Below, piece by piece: positions 52,572 through 61,421 of a stretch of DNA of 64,000 nt (position 1 is its first letter; every line of letters starts with the position of its first letter). The notes under the pieces are model-generated. The model was not told where the DNA came from. It saw only the letters and a program-made list of their open reading frames with translations, and made no database searches. Both the position numbers and the translations under genes were made by a program. This DNA is from Aneurinibacillus tyrosinisolvens (GTDB lineage Bacteria; Bacillota; Bacilli; Aneurinibacillales; Aneurinibacillaceae): positions 1-64,000 of the forward strand of contig NZ_BBWZ01000019.1 of NCBI RefSeq assembly GCF_001015055.1, written 5' to 3'.

Positions 52572-52907
52572 ATGGAGGAAATGATGGTTGTATTCCGATA
52601 CAGTAGAGGGATCGGAGAACACAATGCATTCGAAAGCGAAGGTAAGTATGATACGGATACCCCTGAATCTGTCATTCAAAACGATTTTGTTCAATGGGTG
52701 CATGAGACAGTCGGAGAGAATTTTCACTGGTGGCCGCAAGATGGGAAAATCATGTTCAGCTATCGTCGCGGTGCGGGGGAGAATGATAAATATATTGAGG
52801 ATTCCGGACTGGATAGCAATACGCCGGAGGCGGAGATTCAAGAAGCGTATTCTACTTGGATGTGGAATAAAATTGGCGATGATGTCACTTGGTTTAAAAA
52901 GCAGTAG
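52572..52907 (+). CDS. Small protein made of two related 48-residue repeats
   Basis: 111 aa, acidic and Trp-rich. Repeat 1 (about 7-54): FRYSRGIGEHNAFESEG, DTDTPESVIQNDFVQWV, ENFHWW. Repeat 2 (about 63-109): FSYRRGAGENDKYIEDSG, DSNTPEAEIQEAYSTWM, DDVTWF. AAGGAGAGAG upstream. Function unknown; a duplicated fold that could bind a two-fold partner. Confidence 0.65.
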   Translation: MEEMMVVFRYSRGIGEHNAFESEGKYDTDTPESVIQNDFVQWVHETVGENFHWWPQDGKIMFSYRRGAGENDKYIEDSGLDSNTPEAEIQEAYSTWMWNKIGDDVTWFKKQ

Positions 52908-52943
52908 AGCCGGCGAATAGAGAAATAGAAAGGAGGGGATTTC

Positions 52944-53921
52944 ATGCTAACCTGTCAATTCTGCGGTCTTTCGGATGCAGAGGGAAGTGAACTGTTTGAG
53001 TTAGACCGGCATGGCACCGGATTTTGGTGCTCAGATTGCGATGGATTTACCTATCTAAACGAAACAGATGTGAAGCATCGCTTCACCTTAATTCTTGAAG
53101 ATAAGCATGCAGGTAAGAGTACGGTTGCCCCTCCTAATATCAAACTGGCTAAACGATTATCTCCTTATCGATATCCAGGGGGTAAATCAAAAATCATTGA
53201 ATATTTAGCTTCACATCTTCAAGCTACCAAGTCAAAAACACTCGTTTCTCCCTTCACCGGGGGAGGCGGTTTCGAGTTAGCGATGTTAGATGCTGGTTTA
53301 GTTCAAAATCTGCACCTAAACGATTTAGACACTGGTGTTTACTCATTGTGGTGGGTCATCAAGCATATGCCTTATACGATCATAGAACGCTTACGTTCCG
53401 CTTCCCCTACGCACAAGGATTATTTCAAGGCACAAGGTATTATAAAACGGGATTATGTTGGTGTTGATGCTCTCGATGCTGCATGGGCTTCCCTAATTGT
53501 CAATCGCCTGGCTTACAGTGGTATTCCCTATGCGAATCCTTTAGGCGGGAAAAAAGGCACAAAGAAAGCTCTGCTGTCCCGTTGGAATCCCATCAGCTTA
53601 GAGAACAGAATTCATCATATCCACTCCTTGAGCCAGCACATTACGATTACACAGCTTAATGCAGTCGAGTTAATCGAAGAGGCTTACTGGCAAGATGATG
53701 CTAGCATATTTATTGACCCGCCCTATGTGGAGCAGGGGAAACGCTTGTATCATTGTAATTATTCCGAACAGGACCATCGAGAACTGTCCCAAGTTCTGGA
53801 TACACTCCATATGAGCTTTCCTGGGGCTGATATCATTGTGACTTATGATTATAATAAGTGGCTTGATGATTTGTATGATTATCCTCAAAAAGAAGTGATT
53901 AGCCGTACATATTCGATATAG
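52944..53921 (+). CDS. DNA adenine methylase (Dam/D12 class) with N-terminal zinc finger
   Basis: 325 aa. N-terminal two-Cys-pair zinc ribbon CQFCG...CSDCDG (about 4-32), then the D12 class methylase: YRYPGGKSKIIEYLASHL (about 72), SPFTGGGGFELAML (motif I, about 95), and the catalytic DPPY in IFIDPPYVEQGKRLY (about 255). Usually such enzymes methylate adenine in GATC-like sites. No partner endonuclease. Expected to act on the plasmid or host DNA. GAAAGGAGGGG upstream. Confidence 0.9.
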   Translation: MLTCQFCGLSDAEGSELFELDRHGTGFWCSDCDGFTYLNETDVKHRFTLILEDKHAGKSTVAPPNIKLAKRLSPYRYPGGKSKIIEYLASHLQATKSKTLVSPFTGGGGFELAMLDAGLVQNLHLNDLDTGVYSLWWVIKHMPYTIIERLRSASPTHKDYFKAQGIIKRDYVGVDALDAAWASLIVNRLAYSGIPYANPLGGKKGTKKALLSRWNPISLENRIHHIHSLSQHITITQLNAVELIEEAYWQDDASIFIDPPYVEQGKRLYHCNYSEQDHRELSQVLDTLHMSFPGADIIVTYDYNKWLDDLYDYPQKEVISRTYSI

Positions 53922-53971
53922 GATAGGAATATATACAATTCATGAGTTAATAGGGAAGAAGGGACGGGCAT

Positions 53972-54280
53972 ATGAAATTTGATGAAATGGCGATGTTCAC
54001 CATTTTTTATCAAGAGGATGGAATCTTGTATCAAGTAAGAGAGGGTAAGGTGCGTATGGAAGTCAGCCAAGAACAATTTGAGCAAATGATAGGAGAGACT
54101 TCCTCCAATGACAATAGTGCACATTTGCTATATACTGATAATCAAATCAGATTATTGTTGGAAGAGTGGGAAGCGGAACCTAAGCGGATTCATCTGCGGC
54201 AGCTCGCCTTTTTCCATGAGCTAACTTTAATTTCTGATAACGATTTTATAACGTATCTCACAAAATACGGAGCAGCATGA
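53972..54280 (+). CDS. Small soluble unknown protein
   Basis: 102 aa, acidic; GAAGGGACGGGC is upstream. Stop TGA overlaps the ATG of the next gene (ATGA). No family recognised. Confidence 0.55.
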   Translation: MKFDEMAMFTIFYQEDGILYQVREGKVRMEVSQEQFEQMIGETSSNDNSAHLLYTDNQIRLLLEEWEAEPKRIHLRQLAFFHELTLISDNDFITYLTKYGAA

Positions 54281-54684
54281 TTTATCAGTGGGAGAAGTGT
54301 GCGAGGGATGTAGCAATGCTAAATTCATTTGAATACATGGGTACAATGTTTTTGGTATCCACATTACTTATTTCAGGTTTTATGGTGATTCGTCTGCGAC
54401 ATCATATTGAAGTAGCCTACCTGGGAAGAATGTTGAAGGGTATGCCAGAACAGATTGAGGGAAGAACAAAACGGCGGTTGCTTCGATGGCTTTCGCTTGA
54501 GATAAAATGGACAAAAACCCTGTTAAAGAAAGCTGAAACAGAAGAACAACAAAAGGAATTTAGTGAATTAGCAACCTGGCTTACCAAAGTAAAGGCGGAT
54601 ATACAAAATGATAACCCAGAAGAAGGGGATCTCAAGGTGATTCGGGTTATGCTCGGTTTACCATTTTTGAAAATCCCTAGTTAA
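54277..54684 (+). CDS. Small membrane protein with coiled coil
   Basis: 135 aa; one membrane helix (about 25-42) followed by a charged coiled-coil-like tail. Coupled to the previous gene by ATGA overlap. No family recognised. Confidence 0.55.
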   Translation: MIYQWEKCARDVAMLNSFEYMGTMFLVSTLLISGFMVIRLRHHIEVAYLGRMLKGMPEQIEGRTKRRLLRWLSLEIKWTKTLLKKAETEEQQKEFSELATWLTKVKADIQNDNPEEGDLKVIRVMLGLPFLKIPS

Positions 54685-54778
54685 TCTTACTAATTTGTTT
54701 AGCTAAACAATGATTTTTAATATATAATGTTTTTAAGGAAAAAATTTTATCATTAACCACATTAAAATGAGTCTCGGA

Positions 54779-54816
54779 AGCACCGGACTGCCAATAGGCA
54801 TTCCTGTGCTTTTTTA
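54779..54816 (+). terminator. Terminator-like hairpin
   Basis: AGCACCGGACTGCC pairs with GGCATTCCTGTGCT, then T6; 90 bp before the next gene. Confidence 0.6.
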
Positions 54817-54899
54817 TTTGCTCATTTATTATTCTTACAAAAAAATATAGGGTTTGTGTCTTTATATAGCGGTCGGTCAAATTAAATGAAAAGGGGATT

Positions 54900-55100
54900 A
54901 TGACTATGAATATTAAACGGAATTTAAATGAAGAAAATGTTGGTGCAAAGTACAAAGTGGTTGGGGTTTCGTTTATAAAACCGATTATTGATTCTTTTTC
55001 TGGAAGTCTTGAGTATCAAGTGGTATGTAGGTTGAGTAATGCAGCAAAACCAATTCCGTTTATGTCTTATTTTTACGAGGCGCAACGGGTAGCGTTTTAG
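54900..55100 (+). CDS. Small protein, unknown
   Basis: 66 aa, soluble; AAAAGGGG upstream of ATG. No family recognised. Followed by a terminator at 55147. Confidence 0.5.
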   Translation: MTMNIKRNLNEENVGAKYKVVGVSFIKPIIDSFSGSLEYQVVCRLSNAAKPIPFMSYFYEAQRVAF

Positions 55101-55146
55101 GAACACAGTGATTAAAAAACTTACACAAGAAAATAATAGGCAATAA

Positions 55147-55181
55147 AAAAACGGTAGTGGGGGATCCCGCTACCGTTTTTA
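55147..55181. terminator. Bidirectional terminator
   Basis: AAAACGGTAGTGGG / CCCGCTACCGTTTTT. Confidence 0.8.
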
Positions 55182-55192
55182 TTCTTCAAAAA

Positions 55193-55489
55193 CTATTCTA
55201 CCGGTTCTTCTTTTACTTTATCAGTTGTAATTCGGAAAGCATCTAACGCACGACTTGGGCCACCAATGGTCATTTTAAAGTATCGGATATCTTTTGGTAA
55301 TTGGTCGCCATTAATAACTAATGGTTTACTTTCTTTTCAGTTATTAGTTACATAAATTCTACCAAGATAGTACCATTTCCCTTCGTTATCTCCCGCATAT
55401 ATATCATGCGGAGTAACCCAGCCATTGTCATAGAATGAAAGTTTATGAGACTCATCGAAATTCATATTTAGTTTTACGTTCGCCTCTTA
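55193..55489 (-). pseudogene. Decayed gene fragment with an in-frame stop
   Basis: On the minus strand, 99 codons with strong coding character: EANVKLNMNFDESHKLSFYD, GWVTPHDIYAGDNEGKWYYLGRIYVTNN, then TGA (55337-55339), then KESKPLVINGDQLPKDIRYFKMTIGGPSRALDAFRITTDKVKEEPVE and a stop. It begins right behind the stop of the next upstream minus gene and has no ribosome site. Looks like the C-terminal end of a secreted beta-rich protein, truncated at its 5' side and with a point nonsense mutation (TGG or another codon to TGA). Confidence 0.65.
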
Positions 55490-55490
55490 A

Positions 55491-55763
55491 TTAAACGCCC
55501 TTGTCTTTTTGAACGCGTTCATGGCTATATTTTTCATCCTCACGGAGCATTTCATCGTCCTCCGCGTTATCCCGTAAAACCTTTTGCAATGTGAAACTGG
55601 TAAAAATTAAGAACAAACTGGTAATTGCATAGTAGCCTTTGACTGGAAAACTTGCGTTCAATGTGTAGAGCCCGCCATACATCGCTATGAACGCTATAGC
55701 GAAACAAGCCCAGGCGAGAAAGGTGAATGCGGGTGTATTCCGGCGTCTTTTCATCAATTTCAT
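55491..55763 (-). CDS. Small two-helix membrane protein
   Basis: 90 aa; two membrane helices (about 12-32 and 40-60) and an acidic C-terminus (DNAEDDEMLREDEKYSHERVQKD). GAGGAATG ribosome site. Downstream of the 55779-56408 gene, 15 bp gap, so co-transcribed. Confidence 0.65.
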   Translation of the reverse strand: MKLMKRRRNTPAFTFLAWACFAIAFIAMYGGLYTLNASFPVKGYYAITSLFLIFTSFTLQKVLRDNAEDDEMLREDEKYSHERVQKDKGV

Positions 55764-55778
55764 TCCTCCTGTATCTTT

Positions 55779-56408
55779 TTATCTGAATTTGTTGACAAAA
55801 TCGCTAAATCGCATATTTACGTACCAATCCATTTCGACTTTAATCATTGGAACAGCAGCAATTTCCACTATCTTGCCATCTCGGTACTCTACACGTAGGT
55901 CATATGTCATTTGGGTAGGAGTGATAGTTTTTGGGTTGGAGATTCTTACTGTTTTCAAAGTTTTGTTATGAGTAATGGTTTGGATGGAGCGGGCAAGAAA
56001 TTGGTCCATATTGTTGTAGATGTTCGGATCGGCCACATCTGGTTGCGAAGCTCGAATATCAAAGACAGCAAACGCCTCTTGAGAATAATCCCGATTAGCC
56101 AGGTCAAAGACATTCATTAAGCGGTCGTTCGGGATTGTCTCACCTTCAAGCTGATGCATGTCATGACTTTCATCAAATTCCTCTTGGCTCATATGCTTAT
56201 AAGACTCAAAATCCACCGGAACATAGTTACCGTTTTTTCCGTTTTCTACATCCCATTGCAAGTCCATTCCTTCATGATAATCAGCACTACGCTCTAAATG
56301 GGGCTTTCCTTCGTTACTGAATTCTGTGGCAGTATAATTTTTGTATAAATAGTAGCCTCCAATCGCCAAAATATAGACCGCAAGAAAAATGAATATAGCT
56401 TTCTTCAT
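55779..56408 (-). CDS. Single-pass membrane protein with extracytoplasmic domain
   Basis: 209 aa; one N-terminal membrane helix (about 3-21), then an extracytoplasmic region with a C-terminal alpha/beta domain resembling the NTF2-like domains of conjugation proteins such as TcpC/VirB8 only loosely. TAGGAGGAATTTG upstream. Promoter region carries a perfect leader hairpin (56429-56468). Confidence 0.6.
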   Translation of the reverse strand: MKKAIFIFLAVYILAIGGYYLYKNYTATEFSNEGKPHLERSADYHEGMDLQWDVENGKNGNYVPVDFESYKHMSQEEFDESHDMHQLEGETIPNDRLMNVFDLANRDYSQEAFAVFDIRASQPDVADPNIYNNMDQFLARSIQTITHNKTLKTVRISNPKTITPTQMTYDLRVEYRDGKIVEIAAVPMIKVEMDWYVNMRFSDFVNKFR

Positions 56409-56422
56409 TCAAATTCCTCCTA

Positions 56423-56468
56423 AAATAGGAAATGCCGCTACCCGCCGGGGGAGGGGTAGCGGCATTTC
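56423..56468 (-). terminator. Leader hairpin (attenuator-like)
   Basis: 15-bp perfect stem GAAATGCCGCTACCC / GGGTAGCGGCATTTC, followed on the minus strand by CTATTTT and then the AGGAGG of the 55779-56408 gene. Confidence 0.65.
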
Positions 56469-56519
56469 AATAGCCTTGCTCTAAAGATACGCGACTAAAT
56501 AAGGAGAGAGTAGTATTTA

Positions 56520-56545
56520 CTCATTTACGCACATGCGTACATGAG
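56520..56545. repeat. Imperfect palindrome in the 56409-56743 gap
   Basis: CTCATTTACGC-ACAT-GCGTACATGAG. Two direct copies of TGTTTAAATAA lie at 56583 and 56614 in the same gap; nothing else apart from the LexA-type box and leader hairpin was seen. Confidence 0.4.
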
Positions 56546-56690
56546 AGATTGCTTACAAGTTGAAGTATAGCGTAGAAAAAATGTTTAAATAAACAGATTG
56601 CGAAAAGATCAAAAAGCTGTTTAAATAACCAATTTTGCTCAAGGCACTTGATTTTCTGTTTTATTTTTGGTCGGGTGGTGGTAAAATACA

Positions 56691-56704
56691 GGAACATAGG
56701 TTCG
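56691..56704 (+). promoter_or_regulatory. LexA/DinR-type SOS box
   Basis: GGAACATAGGTTCG: GAAC-N4-GTTC core, matching the Gram-positive CGAACnnnnGTTCG operator in all but the first base. It lies 40 bp upstream of the Y-family polymerase gene, next to TAAAAT. Confidence 0.7.
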
Positions 56705-56743
56705 TATTTCTAAATTTCATATATGTATGCAGAGGAGGAAAAA

Positions 56744-57991
56744 ATGATCGACTACTCACACGCACCAAGACATGATTATTTCTGCATAGATGCACGTTCC
56801 TTTTACGCTTCCTGTGAAATGGCGCGGCTCGGTCTTGACCCGGATAAAACTTTTCTTGTGGTAGCAGGGGATTTAAAAAGACCAGGTTCTATTATCTTAG
56901 CTGCCTCCCCACGCGCAAAAGAGGTGTATGGTATCAGTACTCAAACAAGGTTATTCCAAGTGCCCAAACATATTCATATTGTGGAAGCGAATATGGAATA
57001 TTACCTTGAAGTATCCGTAGGCATTACTCGTTTGTTATCAACCTTTGTGAGTATGGAGGACATTTTTCCATACTCCATCGATGAATCCTTTTTAAACCTA
57101 ACCCCTTATAGACGTTTGTACGGGGAACCAAGAGAAATAGCCGAGAAGCTACGTACTGCTATATGGCAATCCTACGGGATACGGGTTGCCATCGGCGTTG
57201 GTGATAACCCTTTCCTTAGTAAAGTGGTCATGGACCGATATGGTAAAAAAAGCGGTTATGCTGAATGTCGGTATGAGGACGTACCTCGATTAATCTGGCC
57301 GCTTGAAGTTCAATCCGTATGGGGGATCGGAGAGGCGACAGCTCTTAAGCTGCGAAGAATAGGAATTTACAGAATGGAACAATTAGCCAAAGCCCCGCTT
57401 TCTCTTATACGAAAGAAATTCGGTTCGGTTGGTGAAATGCATTATTGGCACGCCTGGGGAATCGATTACAGCAATCTTAAGAACAATGGTGGTTCAGAGG
57501 CGAAGAGTTTTGGTCATTCTATAACGCTCCTACGTGATTATCACGAAAAGAAGGAGATTCTATTGGTTGTTTTGGAGATAACAGAAGAGGTATGCAGAAG
57601 AGCCAGGCGAGCAAACCGATCCGGCAAGACGATTCATTTATACATAGGATACAGCAGGGAGGAGCAAAGGCGTTCCCTTTCCAAATCTTTTTCACTTTCA
57701 TATCATACAAACCTTACGGCTGACATTTACCGGGTCTGTAAGTACATATTTGAAAACCATTATACAGGCGGAGCAGTTCGTCAGGTGGGTGTATCCCTAA
57801 CAAACCTAGCATCAGATGATTTTCTCCAATTGGACTTATTCAAAAACAACGAAAAGCAGCTCAAATTAGATCGAATCATTGATACCATCCGTGATAAATT
57901 CGGCTTCGGTGCATTACTTCGAGCTTCCAGCTATACTAAAGGCGGGATTATGGTTAAAAGGGTAAATCAAATTGGAGGCCATAAGCGATGA
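56744..57991 (+). CDS. uvrX: Y-family DNA polymerase (UvrX/YqjW, UmuC-like)
   Basis: 415 aa. Catalytic palm: FCIDARSFYASCEMAR (Asp14, the steric/metal region), LVVAGDLKRPGSIILAASPRAKEVYGI, YSIDESFLNL (catalytic Asp-Glu), then a helix-hairpin-helix segment VWGIGEATALKLRRIGI and a little-finger domain. It performs error-prone lesion bypass. Bacillus UvrX-type proteins are typically plasmid- or phage-borne and SOS-controlled. ATG at 56744 follows AGAGGAGG. Overlaps the YolD-like gene by 4 bp. A LexA-type box precedes it. Confidence 0.93.
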   Translation: MIDYSHAPRHDYFCIDARSFYASCEMARLGLDPDKTFLVVAGDLKRPGSIILAASPRAKEVYGISTQTRLFQVPKHIHIVEANMEYYLEVSVGITRLLSTFVSMEDIFPYSIDESFLNLTPYRRLYGEPREIAEKLRTAIWQSYGIRVAIGVGDNPFLSKVVMDRYGKKSGYAECRYEDVPRLIWPLEVQSVWGIGEATALKLRRIGIYRMEQLAKAPLSLIRKKFGSVGEMHYWHAWGIDYSNLKNNGGSEAKSFGHSITLLRDYHEKKEILLVVLEITEEVCRRARRANRSGKTIHLYIGYSREEQRRSLSKSFSLSYHTNLTADIYRVCKYIFENHYTGGAVRQVGVSLTNLASDDFLQLDLFKNNEKQLKLDRIIDTIRDKFGFGALLRASSYTKGGIMVKRVNQIGGHKR

Positions 57992-58317
57992 ATGATAGGG
58001 CTAATATTAAGTGGGTTGGGTTCATTCTGCCAGAACATGCGAACGCGCTACGGGAGCTATATGTTGAGCAGCAGAAAGAGGAGGAGCCGGAGTTAGACGA
58101 GCAGACTTTCGAAGAGTTTGACTGGCTGATTATGCGGGCCATACAGGAAGATAAGGCTGTGGAAATGACTTATTATTTTAATGGAAGAAAAAGAGTAACG
58201 AGAGGGCATATTGTAAGCCTAGACAGGCAACAAAGAACGATGAAGGTATGCGAAGATGGAGGTACATTTCTTACCTTAAGGGGTTGCCATATCAAAACAT
58301 TTAAGCTTATTACATAA
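57988..58317 (+). CDS. YolD-like protein
   Basis: 109 aa; IKWVGFILPEHANALRELY, acidic linker, DWLIMRAIQEDKAVEMTYYFNGRKR, GHIVSLDRQQRTMKV follow the YolD-like family, which regularly pairs with UvrX/YqjW polymerases (thought of as an UmuD-like partner or regulator). ATGA overlap with the polymerase gene shows translational coupling. Confidence 0.85.
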   Translation: MNDRANIKWVGFILPEHANALRELYVEQQKEEEPELDEQTFEEFDWLIMRAIQEDKAVEMTYYFNGRKRVTRGHIVSLDRQQRTMKVCEDGGTFLTLRGCHIKTFKLIT

Positions 58318-58446
58318 GAAATTATTATATTCTATTTTTTTCTTTGCAATCATGTTGGTTTTTTTATCCCAGTGGACGTATTAATATAAAAGTTAATAGA
58401 AGAACAATGCTTGATTTGTGAAACATAAAAAAAATAAGGAAAGGAT

Positions 58447-59309
58447 TTGAGACGCGTGTTTTATTCACGGGCAACACGGGATACCCTTGAATATATTCGG
58501 TACCTTAATGAAAGGGAAGCTAAACTAGCGGCAGTGCGGAAAGGGTGTTTTGACTTACTAGAGAGGCAGTGGCAAAATTTTAAGGACGCTCTTATTGCTG
58601 GTGAAATAAAATATAACGATATAAACGATTTAAAAAAGGTTCAATTCATCCGGCAATTTGATGATATGCTGCGGCATGAAAGAAAGCATTTAGATATCCG
58701 GCTTACTAAGGTAAACAATTTACACCGAGCTGCGAAGAATTCTGCACAAGAGGATTACCAACGTTTTATACCGAATCCCGCTTATAAGTCATTAAATCGA
58801 ATGAATCCGCCCGATAAACTATTTATTTATCTTGGGTATGATAATGAACAAAGGCAGTATAACGATAGTTTAATTATCCCGAACAAACCTGTCTGCGGGA
58901 AATTCGTGCTGCTTCTGGCGACTCGGTTATTATGTGTGAATTTGAGATTGCAGAAAAGGCAAAACAAAAGAAGGTTATTAACTTAGTAGATGGTTTAAAT
59001 CAGACTTATGATGAATTAATAGAAGAACTCGTTAAAGCTGATGGCAAAGCAGGGATGACCGGTAGAATATTGGGAAAAATTTATTTAAAAATGATAGCAG
59101 ATAAAATTTTTCTTCCTATTGAAGCGGGGCAAGAAAGAGAAAAAGAATATGCTCCTTTCCATGCTTTCGCTTACTATTTCCAGTACTTCGGGTATGATGG
59201 AATTATTTTTAAGAGTACAGTGCAAGAGGGTGGAAAAAATCTTGTTTTATTTGACCCATCCGATGCTCAACCTACACTTGATACTTTAAGAAAGTTTAGA
59301 ATAGAGTAA
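58447..59309 (+). pseudogene. RES-domain toxin-like gene, interrupted by a frameshift
   Basis: Read as 58447 to about 58868 in one frame and onward in another, the product has RES features: MNPPDKLFIYLGYDNE, then in the shifted frame FNYPEQTCLREIRAASGDSVIMCEFEIAE (the E-x-TC-x-x-EIR block), KKVINLVDG, and the end YDGIIFKSTVQEGGKNLVLFD. One lost base near 58866-58872 explains the break. RES toxins degrade NAD+. The frame following 58932 has no ribosome site. TTG start with AAGGAAAGG upstream. The first 115 residues are an unassigned helical region. Confidence 0.7.
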
Positions 59310-59374
59310 AAAGTATAATCAAAGGCTTTCCTTTGTGAAAGTCCATAACTTTTTTTGTTAAAGGAGGGGAATTT

Positions 59375-61156
59375 GTGCTTAATAATGAATTATCGTTAGC
59401 CTACTCTATTCACACAAATCCTGGTATATATGCCGTTCTATTAGGTTCGGGAGTTTCTTTCTCAGCTGGTATTAAAACCGGTTGGGGCATCGTATTAGAT
59501 ATGTGCCGGCAGTTGGCAGCACTAGAAGGAGTAAGTAATCTAACAGAGGCAGAGGCGGAATCATGGTATAGAGAAAAATATGAAGAGGAGCCTCGTTATG
59601 ATGATTTATTGGAACGGCTTGGAAAAACACCTGATGAACGCCAGGCTATTCTTAATAAATATTTTATCCCTACAGAAGAAGAGATTGAAGAAGGGATAAA
59701 GCAACCCACAGCTGCGCATCGATCTATCGCAGAACTTGTAAAAAAGGGCTACATAAAAATGATTTTAACAACCAACTTCGATCGGTTAATGGAAAGGGCT
59801 TTAACTGATATCGGGGTGGATTATGATGTTGCCTGGAATGATGATGGATTTGCAGGGATGCGCCCGTATGTCCACTCTAAATGCACAATTATTAAGCTGC
59901 ATGGTGACTTTAAGGATACAAGAATTAAAAACACCCGGGAAGAGTTGGAGGTTTACTCAGAACGTCAAAATCAGCTTTTGCATAGGATTTTTGATGAATT
60001 CGGATTAATTGTTGCTGGTTGGTCCGGAGTATGGGATGAAGCGTTAAAAGCCGCAATGCTTAGAACAGTTTCAAGAAGATATAGTTGGTATTGGCTATCA
60101 AGAGGAGAAGTACAACCGGAAGCACAGGATATCACCCAACATCGCTCCGCGAATGTAATTCAAATTGATGGTGCTGACCAGATATTTACCAAATTGGTTC
60201 ATCAAGTTGAAGCACTTGAAAGCATGACGACACAGAATCCGTTGAATCCGGAAATAGGACGGGCAATGGTCAAGAAAATGCTCCGCACGAATGACTTTAT
60301 CGGCTTACATGACTTACTAAAAGAGGAGGCGGATCAGGTAATCTCATTCATTAACAGTGTGCCAACCGATACATATGATAGGGCAAATTCCGCAGAATTT
60401 TTTCGTAGACTTATGAAACAATATTATACGAAGTCGGAGACTTTGCTTCACATGGTGGCAGCTGTATGTTATTTTGCTGAGGATAAAAAGTATTTCGATT
60501 TAGTAAAGAAAATTATCGAGAGTTTATATATTAGAAAATCAGGCGGGTATACTTCTTTAATAAATCTAGCAAAATTACCTACATTACTCGTGATGTATAC
60601 AACCGGAATTGCTTCATATGCTTCCGGGAATTTGAAAGGTTTTTATACGGTAATCGTTGAACCAAAATCAACGGAACGGTTAGATATTGGAAGAGAACGA
60701 TTGTTGTTTCAAGCCTATGCTATTGAGGTTTTTAGGGAGGTACCAAAGCAGTCATTTACACATGCCCTACCAGACAGAGAAGTTTTTACCTTACAAAATA
60801 GGGAGCTTAATGATTGGCTCGAAAATGTATTTCGCCCGTATTTCACAGGTACAGCTTATCAGGTTACATTCGATACCTTTGAGTTCTTATATTCTTTTGC
60901 ATACATCAATGAGGATAAAAGAAATTGGGCACCACCCGGTTGCTTTCTATGGCGTTCTGCGTCTCATCATCACATTCGTGATTATGTGAAGTCACTTGTT
61001 TCACAGGGGGAAAATCATGCATTAAGTCAGGTGCTTAATTTAGGGCGTGAAGATGTAGACGTAAATTTGAAAATATACAGTGATTTTTTACAAAGAGTGT
61101 CCCAACAACTGGTTTATAGCGAGACACTATTTATAAATGATTTATTAACTGATTAG
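59375..61156 (+). CDS. SIR2-like NADase-type protein (defence effector candidate)
   Basis: 593 aa. Residues 15-270 form a SIR2-like domain: LLGSGVSFSAGIKTGWG (NAD-binding GSGxS), MILTTNFDRLMERAL, TIIKLHGDF (catalytic His), LIVAGWSGVWDEAL. About 300 further residues are helical with no assigned domain. SIR2 effectors in bacterial defence hydrolyse NAD+ and cause abortive infection. GTG start with AAAGGAGGGG. It follows the RES gene by 65 bp. Membrane segments absent, so cytosolic. Confidence 0.8.
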   Translation: MLNNELSLAYSIHTNPGIYAVLLGSGVSFSAGIKTGWGIVLDMCRQLAALEGVSNLTEAEAESWYREKYEEEPRYDDLLERLGKTPDERQAILNKYFIPTEEEIEEGIKQPTAAHRSIAELVKKGYIKMILTTNFDRLMERALTDIGVDYDVAWNDDGFAGMRPYVHSKCTIIKLHGDFKDTRIKNTREELEVYSERQNQLLHRIFDEFGLIVAGWSGVWDEALKAAMLRTVSRRYSWYWLSRGEVQPEAQDITQHRSANVIQIDGADQIFTKLVHQVEALESMTTQNPLNPEIGRAMVKKMLRTNDFIGLHDLLKEEADQVISFINSVPTDTYDRANSAEFFRRLMKQYYTKSETLLHMVAAVCYFAEDKKYFDLVKKIIESLYIRKSGGYTSLINLAKLPTLLVMYTTGIASYASGNLKGFYTVIVEPKSTERLDIGRERLLFQAYAIEVFREVPKQSFTHALPDREVFTLQNRELNDWLENVFRPYFTGTAYQVTFDTFEFLYSFAYINEDKRNWAPPGCFLWRSASHHHIRDYVKSLVSQGENHALSQVLNLGREDVDVNLKIYSDFLQRVSQQLVYSETLFINDLLTD

Positions 61157-61201
61157 ATAGTAAAGAAGTGAAAAAGCAGATTGTTTTTTTGGAAAAGGGA
61201 T

Positions 61202-61240
61202 AAAGCCATTGGTAAGCAAGTAGACCAATGGCTTTTTTTA
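61202..61240. terminator. Intrinsic terminator after the SIR2 gene
   Basis: AAAGCCATTGGT / ACCAATGGCTTT with T7. Confidence 0.8.
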
Positions 61241-61346
61241 TGCTAATAAAGAAACTGTTTAATTAAACATTGTTTTCAAGATATACTTCATTTGAATAGT
61301 CAGTCTAATAACAACTGAATATGTCTGTAGTAGACGGTAAATGCGG

Positions 61347-61385
61347 AGCACGCATGGATCCTTTGGATCTGTGTGTGCTTTTTTT
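61347..61385 (+). terminator. Leader hairpin (repeated element)
   Basis: AGCACGCATGGATCC pairs with GGATCTGTGTGTGCT, then T7; preceded by ATGCGG. Same element as 7752-7791 (minus) and 62325-62371. Confidence 0.7.
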
Positions 61386-61421
61386 ATTTCATCATTTAAA
61401 AAATCGGAGGAAAGAACGCAC

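Noticed and set aside
55337-55339. Selenocysteine readthrough of TGA
   Set aside because: No start codon or ribosome site, no SECIS-like hairpin directly after the codon was evident, and the fragment is truncated; nonsense mutation is simpler.
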